Origin: JAJPHW01 sp963799065
Lineage (GTDB): Bacteria > Acidobacteriota > Terriglobia > Terriglobales > Acidobacteriaceae
Assembly: GCA_963799065.1 (NCBI GenBank)
Contig: CAWCVJ010000001.1
Span: forward strand, 1,488,001 to 1,552,000
Direction of reading: 5' to 3'
DNA length: 64,000 nucleotides
The notes below the pieces were generated by a model, which was not told where the DNA came from, ran no database searches, and worked only from the letters and a program-made list of their open reading frames with translations. A program made the translations under genes and the position numbers. This document shows, piece after piece, positions 8,869 to 17,159 of the stretch (the stretch's first letter is position 1; each line of letters starts with the position of its first letter).

Positions 8869-9861
8869 TTACTCGCGTTTCGCTCTGGGCACAGCTTTTC
8901 TCTTTGCAGCCGGAACCGCTGTCTGTTCTCCGCCCGCCAGCAGTGACGCCCAGCGCAACTCGCTCGCCGGATGTTCGTCGCTTAAGGCCTTCTTAACGGC
9001 AAATTCGGCAACGGCATTCACGATCCAGTCGAAGTTTGCCGGGCCCACGGAATTAACGTCCGCGTCGGGCGCCGGATTCATAAAGTCGATCGCATACGGG
9101 ATGCCATCTTCCACTGCGAATTCGACCGTATTAAGGTCATATCCCAAAGCTTTGCATAGGGCTAGCGCGTCTTTTTCTACTCTCGCCAGCAACGCAGGGT
9201 CGGCGGGCGCAGGATTCTTGACATAGCGCTCATGCATCGGCGCTTTCGGATCGTAATACATGATGTGAACTTTTTCCTGGCCAACGACATAGCAGCGAAA
9301 ATACTCCTTGAACTTCACCGCCTTCTGCAAGGTCATGCACAGAGTACCGGTTTGATTGTAGGCGTGGAACAGCTCTTCTTTGGAGTGAACCTGATAAACG
9401 TCTCTCCAGCCGCCACCGTCGTAGGGCTTCAGGAAAGCAGGGAAGCCGATGTAATCGAAAATCTCATCCCAGTTCAGCGGGAAGATCAGGTTGCGCATCG
9501 ACTGCTCCGTCGTTCCCACAGGATGCTGATTTTGCGGCAGTAACACGGTCGGCGGGATGGCCACGCCAAGCTTCGTGGCCAACGCATAGTTAAAAAATTT
9601 ATCGTCAGCAGTCCACCAGAAAGGATTGTTGATCACAATCGTTCCCGTCAGCGCCGCATTTTTTAAGTACGCACGGTAGAACTCGATATCCTGCGAGATG
9701 CGATCCACAATGACACGATAGCCGCTTGGTTCGGCCATCTTTACGCCGCCGAGCTTCACGAACTCAGCGCTGACTCCGTCCACCTTCATGCCATTGATTT
9801 TTTCCACCAGGGCCGGCGGAAACGTGTTCTCCATGCCGAATAGCACGCCAATTTTATTCAC
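8869..9861 (-). CDS. ATP-grasp carboxylate-amine ligase
   Basis: A 330-residue RimK-like ATP-grasp protein. The ATP-binding lysine is Lys145 in PAFLKPYDGGGW, followed by a glycine-rich loop. The Mg ligands are Glu247 in NTVEFAVEDG and the Asp259-x-x-Asn262 set in AIDFMNPAPD. These enzymes form an acyl phosphate from a carboxylate and condense it with an amine or thiol. The extreme C terminus (about 315-330) is a basic, probably disordered tail (AAKRKAVPRAKRE) not needed for the fold. It follows the esterase gene by 24 bases and precedes the GCS2 ligase gene by 46 bases, so the two ligases probably act in one pathway. Substrate not predictable from sequence. Confidence 0.85.
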   Translation of the reverse strand: MNKIGVLFGMENTFPPALVEKINGMKVDGVSAEFVKLGGVKMAEPSGYRVIVDRISQDIEFYRAYLKNAALTGTIVINNPFWWTADDKFFNYALATKLGVAIPPTVLLPQNQHPVGTTEQSMRNLIFPLNWDEIFDYIGFPAFLKPYDGGGWRDVYQVHSKEELFHAYNQTGTLCMTLQKAVKFKEYFRCYVVGQEKVHIMYYDPKAPMHERYVKNPAPADPALLARVEKDALALCKALGYDLNTVEFAVEDGIPYAIDFMNPAPDADVNSVGPANFDWIVNAVAEFAVKKALSDEHPASELRWASLLAGGEQTAVPAAKRKAVPRAKRE

Positions 9862-9885
9862 AGAATCTCTCCCGGGAATTGCATC

Positions 9886-10596
9886 TTAGAAATACTTTTC
9901 CGCCATTTTGATCCACCATGGCCAGTCATGCTTTGTATGATCGCCCCAAATATCCAGCCAATGACCGACCGCTTTCTGATTGAGCATGTGCGACAGCTTC
10001 ACGTTCTCGTCGAGACACATATCCCATTCACCCGCCGCCAACACGATCTTCATTTGCCGATAGCGGCTTAGAAACCAATCGTCGTTCATGCTCTGCAAGA
10101 AGTCCGGTGGGCAGTTGAAGTAGCAATCGTCATCGTAATAACCATCGAGAAACTGATGAATGTCGAATGCACCACTCATGCTAATGCAAAGGGTCACCAC
10201 GTCGGGATGCTTGAGTGCAAAATTCACGGCATGATAGCCGCCGAAGCTACATCCCGTAACCGCCAATTGCTGCGCAGAATTAATTCTCCGAACGTATGGC
10301 ACCAGCTCGTGCAGAATGTGGCGCTCGTACTGCAAATGCCGCATGACGCGAATCTTGGGATGGACGTTCTTGTTGTACCAGCTCTCGGAATCGACGCCGT
10401 CGGGGCAAAAAACCTGCAACTCCCCTCGCTCGATCTTCCCCGCGATCGCGTTGATCATGCCACGGTCTTCGTACTCAAAATACTTCCCCATGGATGTAGG
10501 GAAGACGATCATGGGCATGCCGGCATGACCGAACACAAGCATGTCCATCTCGCGGTTTAGTTCCTGGCTGTAACCCCTGGCAAACTCTCGCTTCAT
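9886..10596 (-). CDS. Alpha/beta-hydrolase esterase
   Basis: A 236-residue alpha/beta-hydrolase resembling the esterase D/enterochelin-esterase-like group. The nucleophile elbow is GCSFGG with Ser117. A late GDHTKHDWPWW segment (about 219-229) supplies candidate catalytic histidines, and an Asp in AAGEWDMCLDE can complete the triad. No signal peptide is seen, so it is cytoplasmic. It is the first gene of the five-gene minus-strand ligase/peptidase cluster, 24 bases before the ATP-grasp gene. Hydrolysis of an ester or thioester product or of an activated intermediate is plausible; the substrate is unknown. The 138-base gap upstream separates it from the divergent DegT aminotransferase gene and should contain the cluster's promoter. 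Confidence 0.82.
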   Translation of the reverse strand: MKREFARGYSQELNREMDMLVFGHAGMPMIVFPTSMGKYFEYEDRGMINAIAGKIERGELQVFCPDGVDSESWYNKNVHPKIRVMRHLQYERHILHELVPYVRRINSAQQLAVTGCSFGGYHAVNFALKHPDVVTLCISMSGAFDIHQFLDGYYDDDCYFNCPPDFLQSMNDDWFLSRYRQMKIVLAAGEWDMCLDENVKLSHMLNQKAVGHWLDIWGDHTKHDWPWWIKMAEKYF

Positions 10597-10716
10597 AGTT
10601 GATGTGGAGGCTCCGACGTTTCGAGAACGGTCACATCTTACCTGAAGCGACGCGGGTAATGCACGAGTCTAAGAGATAGCCTCGCCTCTGGAGTGACGCG
10701 AGACACACTGTGGGAG

Positions 10717-10725
10717 TGCTAGAAT
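10717..10725 (+). promoter_or_regulatory. Extended -10 element TGCTAGAAT upstream of DegT gene
   Basis: The hexamer TAGAAT preceded by TGC ends 9 bases before the TTG start of the aminotransferase. The same nonamer stands at the start of dapF. No -35 element or ribosome binding site is evident, which suggests an extended -10 promoter with a leader of only a few bases. Confidence 0.5.
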
Positions 10726-10734
10726 TTAGTTCTC

Positions 10735-11928
10735 TTGGCCAAGATCTCAAGCGTATCCGCACCCGTCCCGAAAGCGGCGAGACCTGCCGTCACCAGCGTT
10801 CCGTTACTCGACCTCCAACGCCAGTATTCCGAAATCAAGGGAGAAGTCCTTGCCGCGATTGAGCGCGTTTGCAACTCGCAGCAGTTTATTCTGGGGCGTG
10901 AAGTCGAAGCGCTGGAGAGCGAAATCGCTGCGCTGGCAGGCACGTCTCACGCCGTCGCTTGCGCTTCTGGCACAGACGCACTCTGGCTCGCTCTGGTCGC
11001 CGCAGACGTCCAGCCGGGCGATTTCGTCGTCACTTCTGCGTTCAGCTTTTTTGCCTCGGCCAGCTCCATCGCGCGCGCGGGTGCGAAGCCCATTCTGCTT
11101 GATGTCGATCCCGGAACGCTGAACCTGGATCCCCAACAGATTAGGGAGCGCTGGTCGGATGGTCGCTCGCACAAAGTGAAGGCCATTCTGCCAGTGCATC
11201 TATTTGGTCAGTGCGCCGACATGGACGCTTTGAACGCGGTCGCCGCGCAGTATCGCATTCCAGTCATCGAAGACGGGGCCCAAGCGATTGGCGCGCGTTG
11301 GAAAGGCAAGCCAGCCGGATCGCTGGGCGTGGCTTCGGCATTCAGTTTTTATCCGACGAAGAACTTGAGTGCGTATGGCGATGCGGGCATCGTAACGACC
11401 TCAGACGCGGGCCTAGCCGAGCACATGCGCCGACTGCGCAATCATGGCAGCCCTCACCGCTATTATCACGATGAACTCGGCTGGAACGCTCGCATGGATG
11501 CCATCCAGGCCGCGGTCTTGCGCGTGAAGCTGCCGCATCTGGAGAAGTGGAATCAGCTGCGGCGCGCATGTGCGGCTCGTTATGACCGACTACTAGCGAC
11601 CGCCGGATTGCTTTCTGCTTCGGGGCCGCTGCGTTCGCTGACGACGAGGCCAGAGGCGCATCATGTGTTTCATCAATATGTGGTCCGGGCTCAGCGTCGC
11701 GACGAACTGCGCGAGTTCATGAACAATCGCGGCATTGGCAGCGAAGTTTACTATCCCGTGCCGCTGCATTTGCAGGAAGCCTTCGCCTACCTCGGACACC
11801 TGCCGGGCGACCTTCCTCGCTCCGAAGCTGCGGCGCGCGAAGTGCTGGCGTTACCCATTTTCCCCGAACTCACCGAAGCCGAACAAGCTTGCGTGGTTGA
11901 AACAATCGCGGAATTCTATTGCGCGTAA
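10735..11928 (+). CDS. DegT/DnrJ/EryC1/StrS family aminotransferase
   Basis: A 397-residue PLP-dependent aminotransferase of the sugar-aminotransferase (DegT) family, which converts keto-sugar nucleotides to amino sugars for polysaccharide or antibiotic glycans. The PLP lysine is Lys209 in FYPTKNL; GTDALWLAL (about 79-87) and the IEDGAQAIGA segment (about 178-187) are family hallmarks, the Asp of the latter contacting the pyridine nitrogen. Length is slightly above the family norm because of a 20-residue Ala/Pro-rich N terminus. The start is a TTG at 10735 with no ribosome binding site, 9 bases after a TGCTAGAAT element; a later start would remove the PLLDLQRQY segment conserved in the family. 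No other sugar-nucleotide genes are adjacent, so the substrate is open. Confidence 0.9.
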   Translation: MAKISSVSAPVPKAARPAVTSVPLLDLQRQYSEIKGEVLAAIERVCNSQQFILGREVEALESEIAALAGTSHAVACASGTDALWLALVAADVQPGDFVVTSAFSFFASASSIARAGAKPILLDVDPGTLNLDPQQIRERWSDGRSHKVKAILPVHLFGQCADMDALNAVAAQYRIPVIEDGAQAIGARWKGKPAGSLGVASAFSFYPTKNLSAYGDAGIVTTSDAGLAEHMRRLRNHGSPHRYYHDELGWNARMDAIQAAVLRVKLPHLEKWNQLRRACAARYDRLLATAGLLSASGPLRSLTTRPEAHHVFHQYVVRAQRRDELREFMNNRGIGSEVYYPVPLHLQEAFAYLGHLPGDLPRSEAAAREVLALPIFPELTEAEQACVVETIAEFYCA

Positions 11929-11941
11929 ACTTCGCGACAGC

Positions 11942-12616
11942 TTAGGTTGGCGAGTTTCCGAAAAAGAGAGACTGAAACGTGGAGAAGACCTTCGTGGGTA
12001 AGTCGGTCTTTTGCGACTTCGCTTTAAATCCCAGATCGTGGCCTGCGCCTTCCACCTCCAGCAACTCATGTTTAGCCGGAATTAGTTTCATCGCTGCTTT
12101 GATTTCTGGGATCGTAGCAAAAGGATCGCTCGTGCCTTCGACAAAGAGCGCAGGAACTTGCAGCTTAGGCAGGTGTGCAATTCGAAGCTGATCGGGCTTG
12201 CCTGGAGGGTGCAGGGGATACGAAAGCACTATTAGGCCGGAGACGAGCGTCGAATCGTCCGCGCAAAGGATTGAAGCCTGGCGTCCGCCATAGGATTGGC
12301 CGCCTAGAAAGATTCTTCCGGTAGCGAATCTTCGCAGCGCGTGGACAGCATTGCGCAGACCTTCGCGGTCACTCGCCGCGCTCGCCGGACTGGGCGGTCC
12401 ATGCGGACGCCGCTGACGAAACGGCAGATTACATCGCGCCACGAAGAATCCAGCGAAAGTCTCGGCGAGGGCGACCAACAACGCCATGTTCGCGTTTCCG
12501 CCCGCTCCATGGGTAAGGACCAAGCCGTCGCCGGAGGGCGTTGCGGGACGGTGCAGGAATCCTTGCACGGCGGGCTCGCAGGTTTGGTCGATGAATGGCT
12601 CAAGCGAGCTAGGCAT
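11942..12616 (-). CDS. Alpha/beta-hydrolase of the KANL3/Tex30-like group
   Basis: A 224-residue alpha/beta-hydrolase. The oxyanion-region motif THGAGGNAN (about 35-43) and nucleophile elbow GGQSYGGR (Ser108) are clear, and the acid and base are seen as EGTSDPF (about 174-180) and GAGHDLG (near 208). This small single-domain form matches the bacterial relatives of KANSL3/Tex30, annotated as dienelactone-hydrolase-like, whose substrates are mostly unknown. There is no signal peptide. It converges with the DegT aminotransferase gene with 13 bases between the stops, so the two are not co-transcribed. Confidence 0.82.
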   Translation of the reverse strand: MPSSLEPFIDQTCEPAVQGFLHRPATPSGDGLVLTHGAGGNANMALLVALAETFAGFFVARCNLPFRQRRPHGPPSPASAASDREGLRNAVHALRRFATGRIFLGGQSYGGRQASILCADDSTLVSGLIVLSYPLHPPGKPDQLRIAHLPKLQVPALFVEGTSDPFATIPEIKAAMKLIPAKHELLEVEGAGHDLGFKAKSQKTDLPTKVFSTFQSLFFGNSPT

Positions 12617-12919
12617 GGGCGAAAGCGCCTTCTTTCGGGATAGCAGTTTCCATGCAACCGCGACGAGGACTGCTACGAATCCTAACCTATAACCCCAATT
12701 CGTGTTTTGTTGACCTTATCTTGCTTGATCATAGAAGTCTCCGATACAACAGGATGTCATAAACGCGCTGCTGTTTTGGAAACGAAATCCGAAACTGCCC
12801 AGCACCCGCGGCCAGCTGTTCGAGTAGTGTGAGCTGCAAGAGTCTTGAGTGTCGAGCCCAAGCTATATCAACGCGTATAGGAAGCGGTTTCTGAGGTTGT
12901 CCTAGTCAGCTGATTCGTC
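12617..12919. other. Intergenic stretch without a recognised gene
   Basis: About 300 bases upstream of the alpha/beta-hydrolase gene and downstream of the broken small membrane gene. I see no coding frame with plausible composition, no RNA gene and no strong hairpin. It should contain the promoter of the hydrolase gene. Confidence 0.5.
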
Positions 12920-13101
12920 CTAGCGCTTCCTCGACTTGGCATAGCCGAGTAGGGCGAGCAGACCGAGAAAGAGTGCCAGGTCAACTAGCCCCCCGTTATT
13001 CCTGGGAGGTGCTGTCGGAGTTCTGGAGAGAACCAGCCCAACAAACCACACAGCGAAAGAAAGATTCCAACGTTTAAGTAGTTTCTTCGATCAACGTTCA
13101 T
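12920..13101 (-). pseudogene. Small two-helix membrane protein gene interrupted by a frameshift at a G run
   Basis: Reading from the ATG at 13101, the frame gives 38 residues (MNVDRRNYLNVGIFLSLCGL to about residue 20, then ...LPGITGG) and stops at 12985-12987. The stop immediately follows a run of six G on the minus strand (12989-12994). Adding one G to this run keeps the frame open to 12920 and gives a 60-residue product whose second half contains a hydrophobic stretch LALFLGLLALLGY followed by a basic end KSRKR. The result is a coherent small protein with two membrane helices and a positive cytoplasmic tail, which argues that this is a real gene with a one-base deletion or a sequencing error in a homopolymer. 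The function is unknown. The ribosome binding site is weak. Confidence 0.55.
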
Positions 13102-13301
13102 TTGACCCACAAAAGGCTAGCCGGATATGCCAGGCCTTTTTTCGCCTCCAAGAACCAGGGTGATGCAAGTGTAACTCCGGTTGTCGATGTGAAGGGCAGG
13201 AGTGCGAGCACGAGAGTCATCAGTGCATTTGGCACTCCGAGGTGGGTAGTTTGAGGGCGTCGTAGTGTTCACTCCCCGCGTCTCTCTAATTGGCGCCTCG
13301 T

Positions 13302-13331
13302 TTGACCCCGCGAAAGCCCCTCCGGTACACT
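13302..13331 (+). promoter_or_regulatory. Promoter of rpsT
   Basis: A -35 element TTGACC (13302-13307) and a -10 element TACACT (13326-13331) are separated by 18 bases. Transcription would start near 13338, leaving a leader of about 60 bases before the rpsT ATG. This is the most canonical vegetative promoter I can see in the window. Confidence 0.6.
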
Positions 13332-13398
13332 AATGTATTCGGTACCCGCCGGAAGTCCATCTGTAGGTAAATCTCAGGGAACAAGGGTATTAGAGGAA

Positions 13399-13674
13399 AT
13401 GGCGAATCATTTTTCGGCGCTGAAGCGCGCCCGACAGACAGAAACACGCACCGCCCGCAACCGGGCGAATACGTCGCGCCTGCGCGGCACGCTGCGCGAA
13501 ATGCGCGAGAGCTTGACCGCGGGCGATGCTGCGGCGGCGGAGCAGGTGTATCGCAAGACTGTGTCCACTCTGGACAAGGCGATTCAAAAGGGCATCCTGC
13601 ACGAGAATACGGCTTCTCGTTATAAGTCGCGGCTGAATGCGCGGCTGAAGGCATTGTCGGCAAAAGCGAAGTAG
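13399..13674 (+). CDS. rpsT: 30S ribosomal protein S20
   Basis: A 91-residue basic protein that binds 16S rRNA early in 30S assembly. The start MANHFSALKRARQTETRTAR and the all-helical, Lys/Arg/Ala-rich composition are diagnostic for S20, and the length (about 88-92) fits. The ATG at 13399 is preceded by AGAGGA. The frame is open upstream to 13333 but the extension has no resemblance to S20. It stands alone, as rpsT usually does, behind a good TTGACC/TACACT promoter. Translational autoregulation is known for S20 in other bacteria, but no specific leader structure is recognised here. Confidence 0.96.
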   Translation: MANHFSALKRARQTETRTARNRANTSRLRGTLREMRESLTAGDAAAAEQVYRKTVSTLDKAIQKGILHENTASRYKSRLNARLKALSAKAK

Positions 13675-13720
13675 TTTCCCTAGCCTAGTCTCACTTTGCT
13701 GCTGCACGAGCTTAAGCTTG

Positions 13721-13740
13721 CCCTGAGCGAAGTCGAAGGG
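13721..13740. repeat. Short dispersed repeat with complementary ends
   Basis: The 20-base sequence reads CCCTGAGCGAAGTCGAAGGG. Its ends CCCT and AGGG are complementary and its core CGAAGTCGAAG is of the kind seen many times in intergenic regions of environmental bacteria. It lies between rpsT and the DapA-family gene, 22 bases before the latter's ATG. Confidence 0.5.
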
Positions 13741-13762
13741 ACGTGGTCTCGACACATCCAAC

Positions 13763-14827
13763 ATGCTTCTCCACGGAATCCTACCCGCGACGACCACGCC
13801 GTTCTATCCGAACGGCGAAGTTTATTTCAAGAAAATTGAAGCCAATGTCGAACGCTACTCGAAGACTCCGGTAGCCGGTATTGTCGTGCTGGGCACGACG
13901 GGCGAAGCGATCCTGATGAGCGGGGACGAGCAGCGCGAAGTATTGCGCTGCGCTCGCAGCGCGGCTTCGCCCGAGAAGGTTCTGGTTGCAGGTGCGGGTG
14001 CGGAGTCCGCGCACACAACGCTCAAGCTAACGGAGTTTGCCGCTGAGTTGGGTTACGACGTTGCCCTGGTGCGCACACCACACTACTTCAAGGGTCAGAT
14101 GACGCCAGCGGCGCTGCTCGCGTTTTATCGCTTTGTGGCTGACCGGTCGCCAATTCCGCTGATGATTTACAACATCCCGCAATGCACGGGATACGATCTT
14201 GCGTCGGAACTGGTGATCGAGCTCGCAGCGCATCCGAATATCATCGGCATCAAGGAATCCGGCGGCGACGTCGAGAAAGTACGGCGCATGGCGGAAGGAA
14301 CGCGCTCTGTGAAGCGCAGCGCTACGGTGACCGAAACGTTTGCGGCCGTGACGCCGCGTATGCTGCAAGCCGCGGCTGAGAAGGCGAAAGTCGAAGCGGG
14401 CACGCTGGTGACGATTGGTGGAGGGTCTCCGCAGACGTCATCTTCCGCCGTGACCATGGTGGGCGGATTGAAAACTCGCCAAAAGGAAGTCGGCTTTCAG
14501 ATACTGATCGGACAGGCGCAGAAGCTGAAAGTATCGCTCGAAGCGGGCGCGGTGGGGGCGATTCTGGCGATGGCAGATCCGGCGCCGACCGCGTGCTATG
14601 AGATTTACGCGGCGTGGAAAGAAGGCGACGCCGGGCTCGCAGCTTTAAAACAAGAGCGTATCGTAAAAGCGTCGAATAGAATCGTCGGCGAGCTGGGGAT
14701 CGGCGCGGTGAAGTATGCGATGGATCTGAACGGATACTTTGGCGGCACCCCACGACTGCCGCTGCTGCCCATCACTGGCGAAAACAAGAAAGAGATTGAG
14801 CAGGTGATGAGCGACATCCGAAATTAG
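13763..14827 (+). CDS. DapA/NAL-family aldolase or lyase (Schiff-base type)
   Basis: A 354-residue member of the dihydrodipicolinate synthase/N-acetylneuraminate lyase family, TIM-barrel enzymes that form a Schiff base with a 2-oxo acid. The family motif GTTGEAIL (about 44-51), Tyr136 in MIYNIPQ and Schiff-base Lys164 in IGIKES are all present. It is about 55-60 residues longer than DapA (near 295). The extra residues lie after the Schiff-base lysine, where a Ser/Thr-rich stretch occurs (about 215-245). DapA itself, 4-hydroxy-2-oxoglutarate aldolase or another aldol lyase are all possible; the insertion argues against ordinary DapA. It lies between rpsT and a GH57 gene and may be read with neither. 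Confidence 0.78.
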   Translation: MLLHGILPATTTPFYPNGEVYFKKIEANVERYSKTPVAGIVVLGTTGEAILMSGDEQREVLRCARSAASPEKVLVAGAGAESAHTTLKLTEFAAELGYDVALVRTPHYFKGQMTPAALLAFYRFVADRSPIPLMIYNIPQCTGYDLASELVIELAAHPNIIGIKESGGDVEKVRRMAEGTRSVKRSATVTETFAAVTPRMLQAAAEKAKVEAGTLVTIGGGSPQTSSSAVTMVGGLKTRQKEVGFQILIGQAQKLKVSLEAGAVGAILAMADPAPTACYEIYAAWKEGDAGLAALKQERIVKASNRIVGELGIGAVKYAMDLNGYFGGTPRLPLLPITGENKKEIEQVMSDIRN

Positions 14828-14850
14828 CCTCACATCCTAAATGTGAGCCG

Positions 14851-14859
14851 TGCTAAACT
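14851..14859 (+). promoter_or_regulatory. Extended -10 element TGCTAAACT upstream of GH57 gene
   Basis: TAAACT preceded by TGC, 37 bases before the ATG at 14897. It supports the choice of 14897 over an upstream GTG at 14843, which would lie before the transcript start. Confidence 0.45.
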
Positions 14860-14896
14860 GCCTGCACCGCTTCGCATCACCAGTACTAGAAAATAC

Positions 14897-17104
14897 ATGT
14901 CCGCATGGCGCGTCGTCATTCTTTGGCATCAACATCAGCCCTTCTATAAAGACCTGGTCACAGGTGCTTACCGTTTGCCTTGGGTACGGCTTCATGCGCT
15001 CAAGGATTATTACGGCATGGTCAAGCTGTTGGAGGAATTTCCTGAAGTTCATCAGACCTTCAATCTCGTCCCGTCCCTGATTACGCAAGTGCAGGAGTAT
15101 GCCTCCGGTGGCGCGTCCGATCCTTTTTTCGATGTGGCTGCGAAGCCGGCTGCCGATTTGACTTTAGAAGAGCGCCAGTTTGCATTGCGGTATTTGTTTC
15201 AAGCCCATCCTATCAACATGATCGGGCGCTATCCGCGTTACCGCGAGTTGTGGGATCGTTTTCGCGGCCTCGGCGAATCGCCCGAGAAAGCGGAAAAATA
15301 TTTTCAAGCGCAGGATTTCACGGACCTGCAGGTCTTATCACAACTGGCCTGGTTTGACGAATACTTTCTAGACGAGCCGGAGATTGCAGAGCTGGTCAAG
15401 AAAGGACGCGATTTTTCACTTGCCGACCAAAGTTTTGTGATCGTGCGGGAGCGCGCTTTGATCGCCAAAGCTCTTCCCGCCCATGCCGAGGCGGCGAAGC
15501 GCAGGTCAATTGAGATTTCTACTTCGCCGTTTTACCATCCGATTCTTCCGCTCGTGTGCGATACCGATGCGGGAGCGGTGTCGTCGCCAGGATTGCCCTT
15601 GCCGCAGAAGCGCTTCCGTCATCCAGAGGACGCAGCAGAGCAGATTAAACGCGGGCTCGATTTGCACGAGAAAGTTTTTAGTGTGCGTCCGCGCGGCATG
15701 TGGCCGTCCGAGGGCAGCGTGTCGGAAGAAGCGATTGCGATCGCGCATACTCTCGGAGTTGACTGGATGGCTTCCGACGAGGGCGTCTTGGGGCGCACAC
15801 TGGGGGTAAATTTCGCCCGCGATGGCCGCGGCAACTTGCCGCAACACTTAGGCGAGAAGCTCTATACGATCCATCGCTATGAAAAGAACGAGACGCACAT
15901 GAATCTGATTTTCCGCGATCACACGATCTCGGATTTAATCGGCTTCGTCTACTCCGGCATGAATCCGATCGAGGCCGCGAACCATCTCGTGCAGAGCATC
16001 AAGTCTGCGGCGCAGGGAATGGTTGCGTCCGGTCGCGATGCCGTGGTTCCGATTATTCTGGATGGCGAGAATGCCTGGGAGCATTATCCGAACTCGGGGC
16101 GTGAGTTTTTGCGGCGGTTTTACGATAAGCTGCAGCGCAATCCTGAGATCGAAGCGGTCACTGTGTCGGAAGCGATTGCGCGGCATAAGAATTTCAATGC
16201 GCTGAGCTCGCTGGTGCCGGGTTCCTGGATCGATGCCAATTTCAATGTCTGGATTGGCGCCCACGAAGACAATCGCTCCTGGGATTATCTTTCTCATGCG
16301 CGTAATTTCTACGAGCAAGCCGCGCCGAGCTGTACCGACTCGCAGCGCAAGCTGGCATACGAGGAGTTGCTAATCGCAGAAGGCAGCGATTGGAATTGGT
16401 GGTATGGACCGGAACACCACACCGCCAACGACCGCGATTTCGACGAACTCTATCGCAAGCATCTGTCGAACGTCTACCAGGCGTTGGGGGGTACTCCGCC
16501 GGACTATTTGTCGCAGCCGATCTCGAGTGAAGTCGCGCGTCCCCATCACTTGCAGCAGAGCGCGTTTATCCGACCGGGCATCACAGGCGATTTGATCCGC
16601 TACTTCGAGTGGATGGGAGCCGCCACCTACACCGCCGACGACCGCTCCGGCGCGATGCACGGTAAAGTTTTCCTGCTCGACTCGATGCATGCTGGTATCG
16701 ACGAAGCTAATCTTTATGCGCGCCTGGATTTTTTACAAAGCACGGCGTCATTCGACGGCGAAGTTGTCGCGAACCTCGAGTCCTGGAGCAACGGCGCAAC
16801 GGTGCCTTCGAAGTCTCTGCGGCTGGCGGCGGAAATAGGGAAGGGCAGTATTATTTCGTGGACTCTGAACGCGCTGGACGAGGATTCGGCGATTATGTCC
16901 TCTCACGGACCTGCTGGTTCCGTTGGGATCGCCTTCCGGCGCAGCTTTGAGTTCAAACTGCCGCTGTCGTTATTGCCAGGACAAACTTTGCGGCTGCGCT
17001 TTAGCCTCTGGCAGAATCGTCTGCCCATGGACGCTCTGCCCGTCGAAGGCTGGATGGAATTGCCCGTCATCGGTGAAGAAGAGATGGCGGCCTCGTCCGT
17101 TTAG
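14897..17104 (+). CDS. Glycoside hydrolase family 57 protein
   Basis: A 735-residue GH57 enzyme, the family of retaining alpha-glucan-active hydrolases and transferases (amylase, 4-alpha-glucanotransferase, branching enzyme). The family-defining first motif is WHQHQPFY (residues 10-17). The nucleophile glutamate is Glu272 in MWPSEGSV and the acid/base Asp389 lies in IILDGENAWEHY. The C-terminal 250 residues form an extra beta-rich region, usual for the large GH57 subgroup annotated as alpha-amylase/alpha-mannosidase. There is no signal peptide, so it acts on cytoplasmic glycogen-like polymer or maltodextrin. The ATG at 14897 places the first beta strand directly at the N terminus, as in relatives. 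A TGCTAAACT element lies 37 bases upstream. Confidence 0.9.
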   Translation: MSAWRVVILWHQHQPFYKDLVTGAYRLPWVRLHALKDYYGMVKLLEEFPEVHQTFNLVPSLITQVQEYASGGASDPFFDVAAKPAADLTLEERQFALRYLFQAHPINMIGRYPRYRELWDRFRGLGESPEKAEKYFQAQDFTDLQVLSQLAWFDEYFLDEPEIAELVKKGRDFSLADQSFVIVRERALIAKALPAHAEAAKRRSIEISTSPFYHPILPLVCDTDAGAVSSPGLPLPQKRFRHPEDAAEQIKRGLDLHEKVFSVRPRGMWPSEGSVSEEAIAIAHTLGVDWMASDEGVLGRTLGVNFARDGRGNLPQHLGEKLYTIHRYEKNETHMNLIFRDHTISDLIGFVYSGMNPIEAANHLVQSIKSAAQGMVASGRDAVVPIILDGENAWEHYPNSGREFLRRFYDKLQRNPEIEAVTVSEAIARHKNFNALSSLVPGSWIDANFNVWIGAHEDNRSWDYLSHARNFYEQAAPSCTDSQRKLAYEELLIAEGSDWNWWYGPEHHTANDRDFDELYRKHLSNVYQALGGTPPDYLSQPISSEVARPHHLQQSAFIRPGITGDLIRYFEWMGAATYTADDRSGAMHGKVFLLDSMHAGIDEANLYARLDFLQSTASFDGEVVANLESWSNGATVPSKSLRLAAEIGKGSIISWTLNALDEDSAIMSSHGPAGSVGIAFRRSFEFKLPLSLLPGQTLRLRFSLWQNRLPMDALPVEGWMELPVIGEEEMAASSV

Positions 17105-17159
17105 TCAGAGACTCTTGCGGTTGACTTCTACGTTGTAAAATCAAGCTTCCGTATTACTT

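Noticed and set aside
7791..8996. A 401-codon open frame on the plus strand opposite the GCS2 ligase gene
   Set aside because: The minus-strand frame has clear GCS2 motifs. The opposite frame has no domain and its composition is that of a mirror of a GC-rich gene.
13111..13142. AAAAGGC...GCCTTTTTT considered as a Rho-independent terminator
   Set aside because: The stem has only seven pairs with a 16-base loop, and no plus-strand gene ends nearby.
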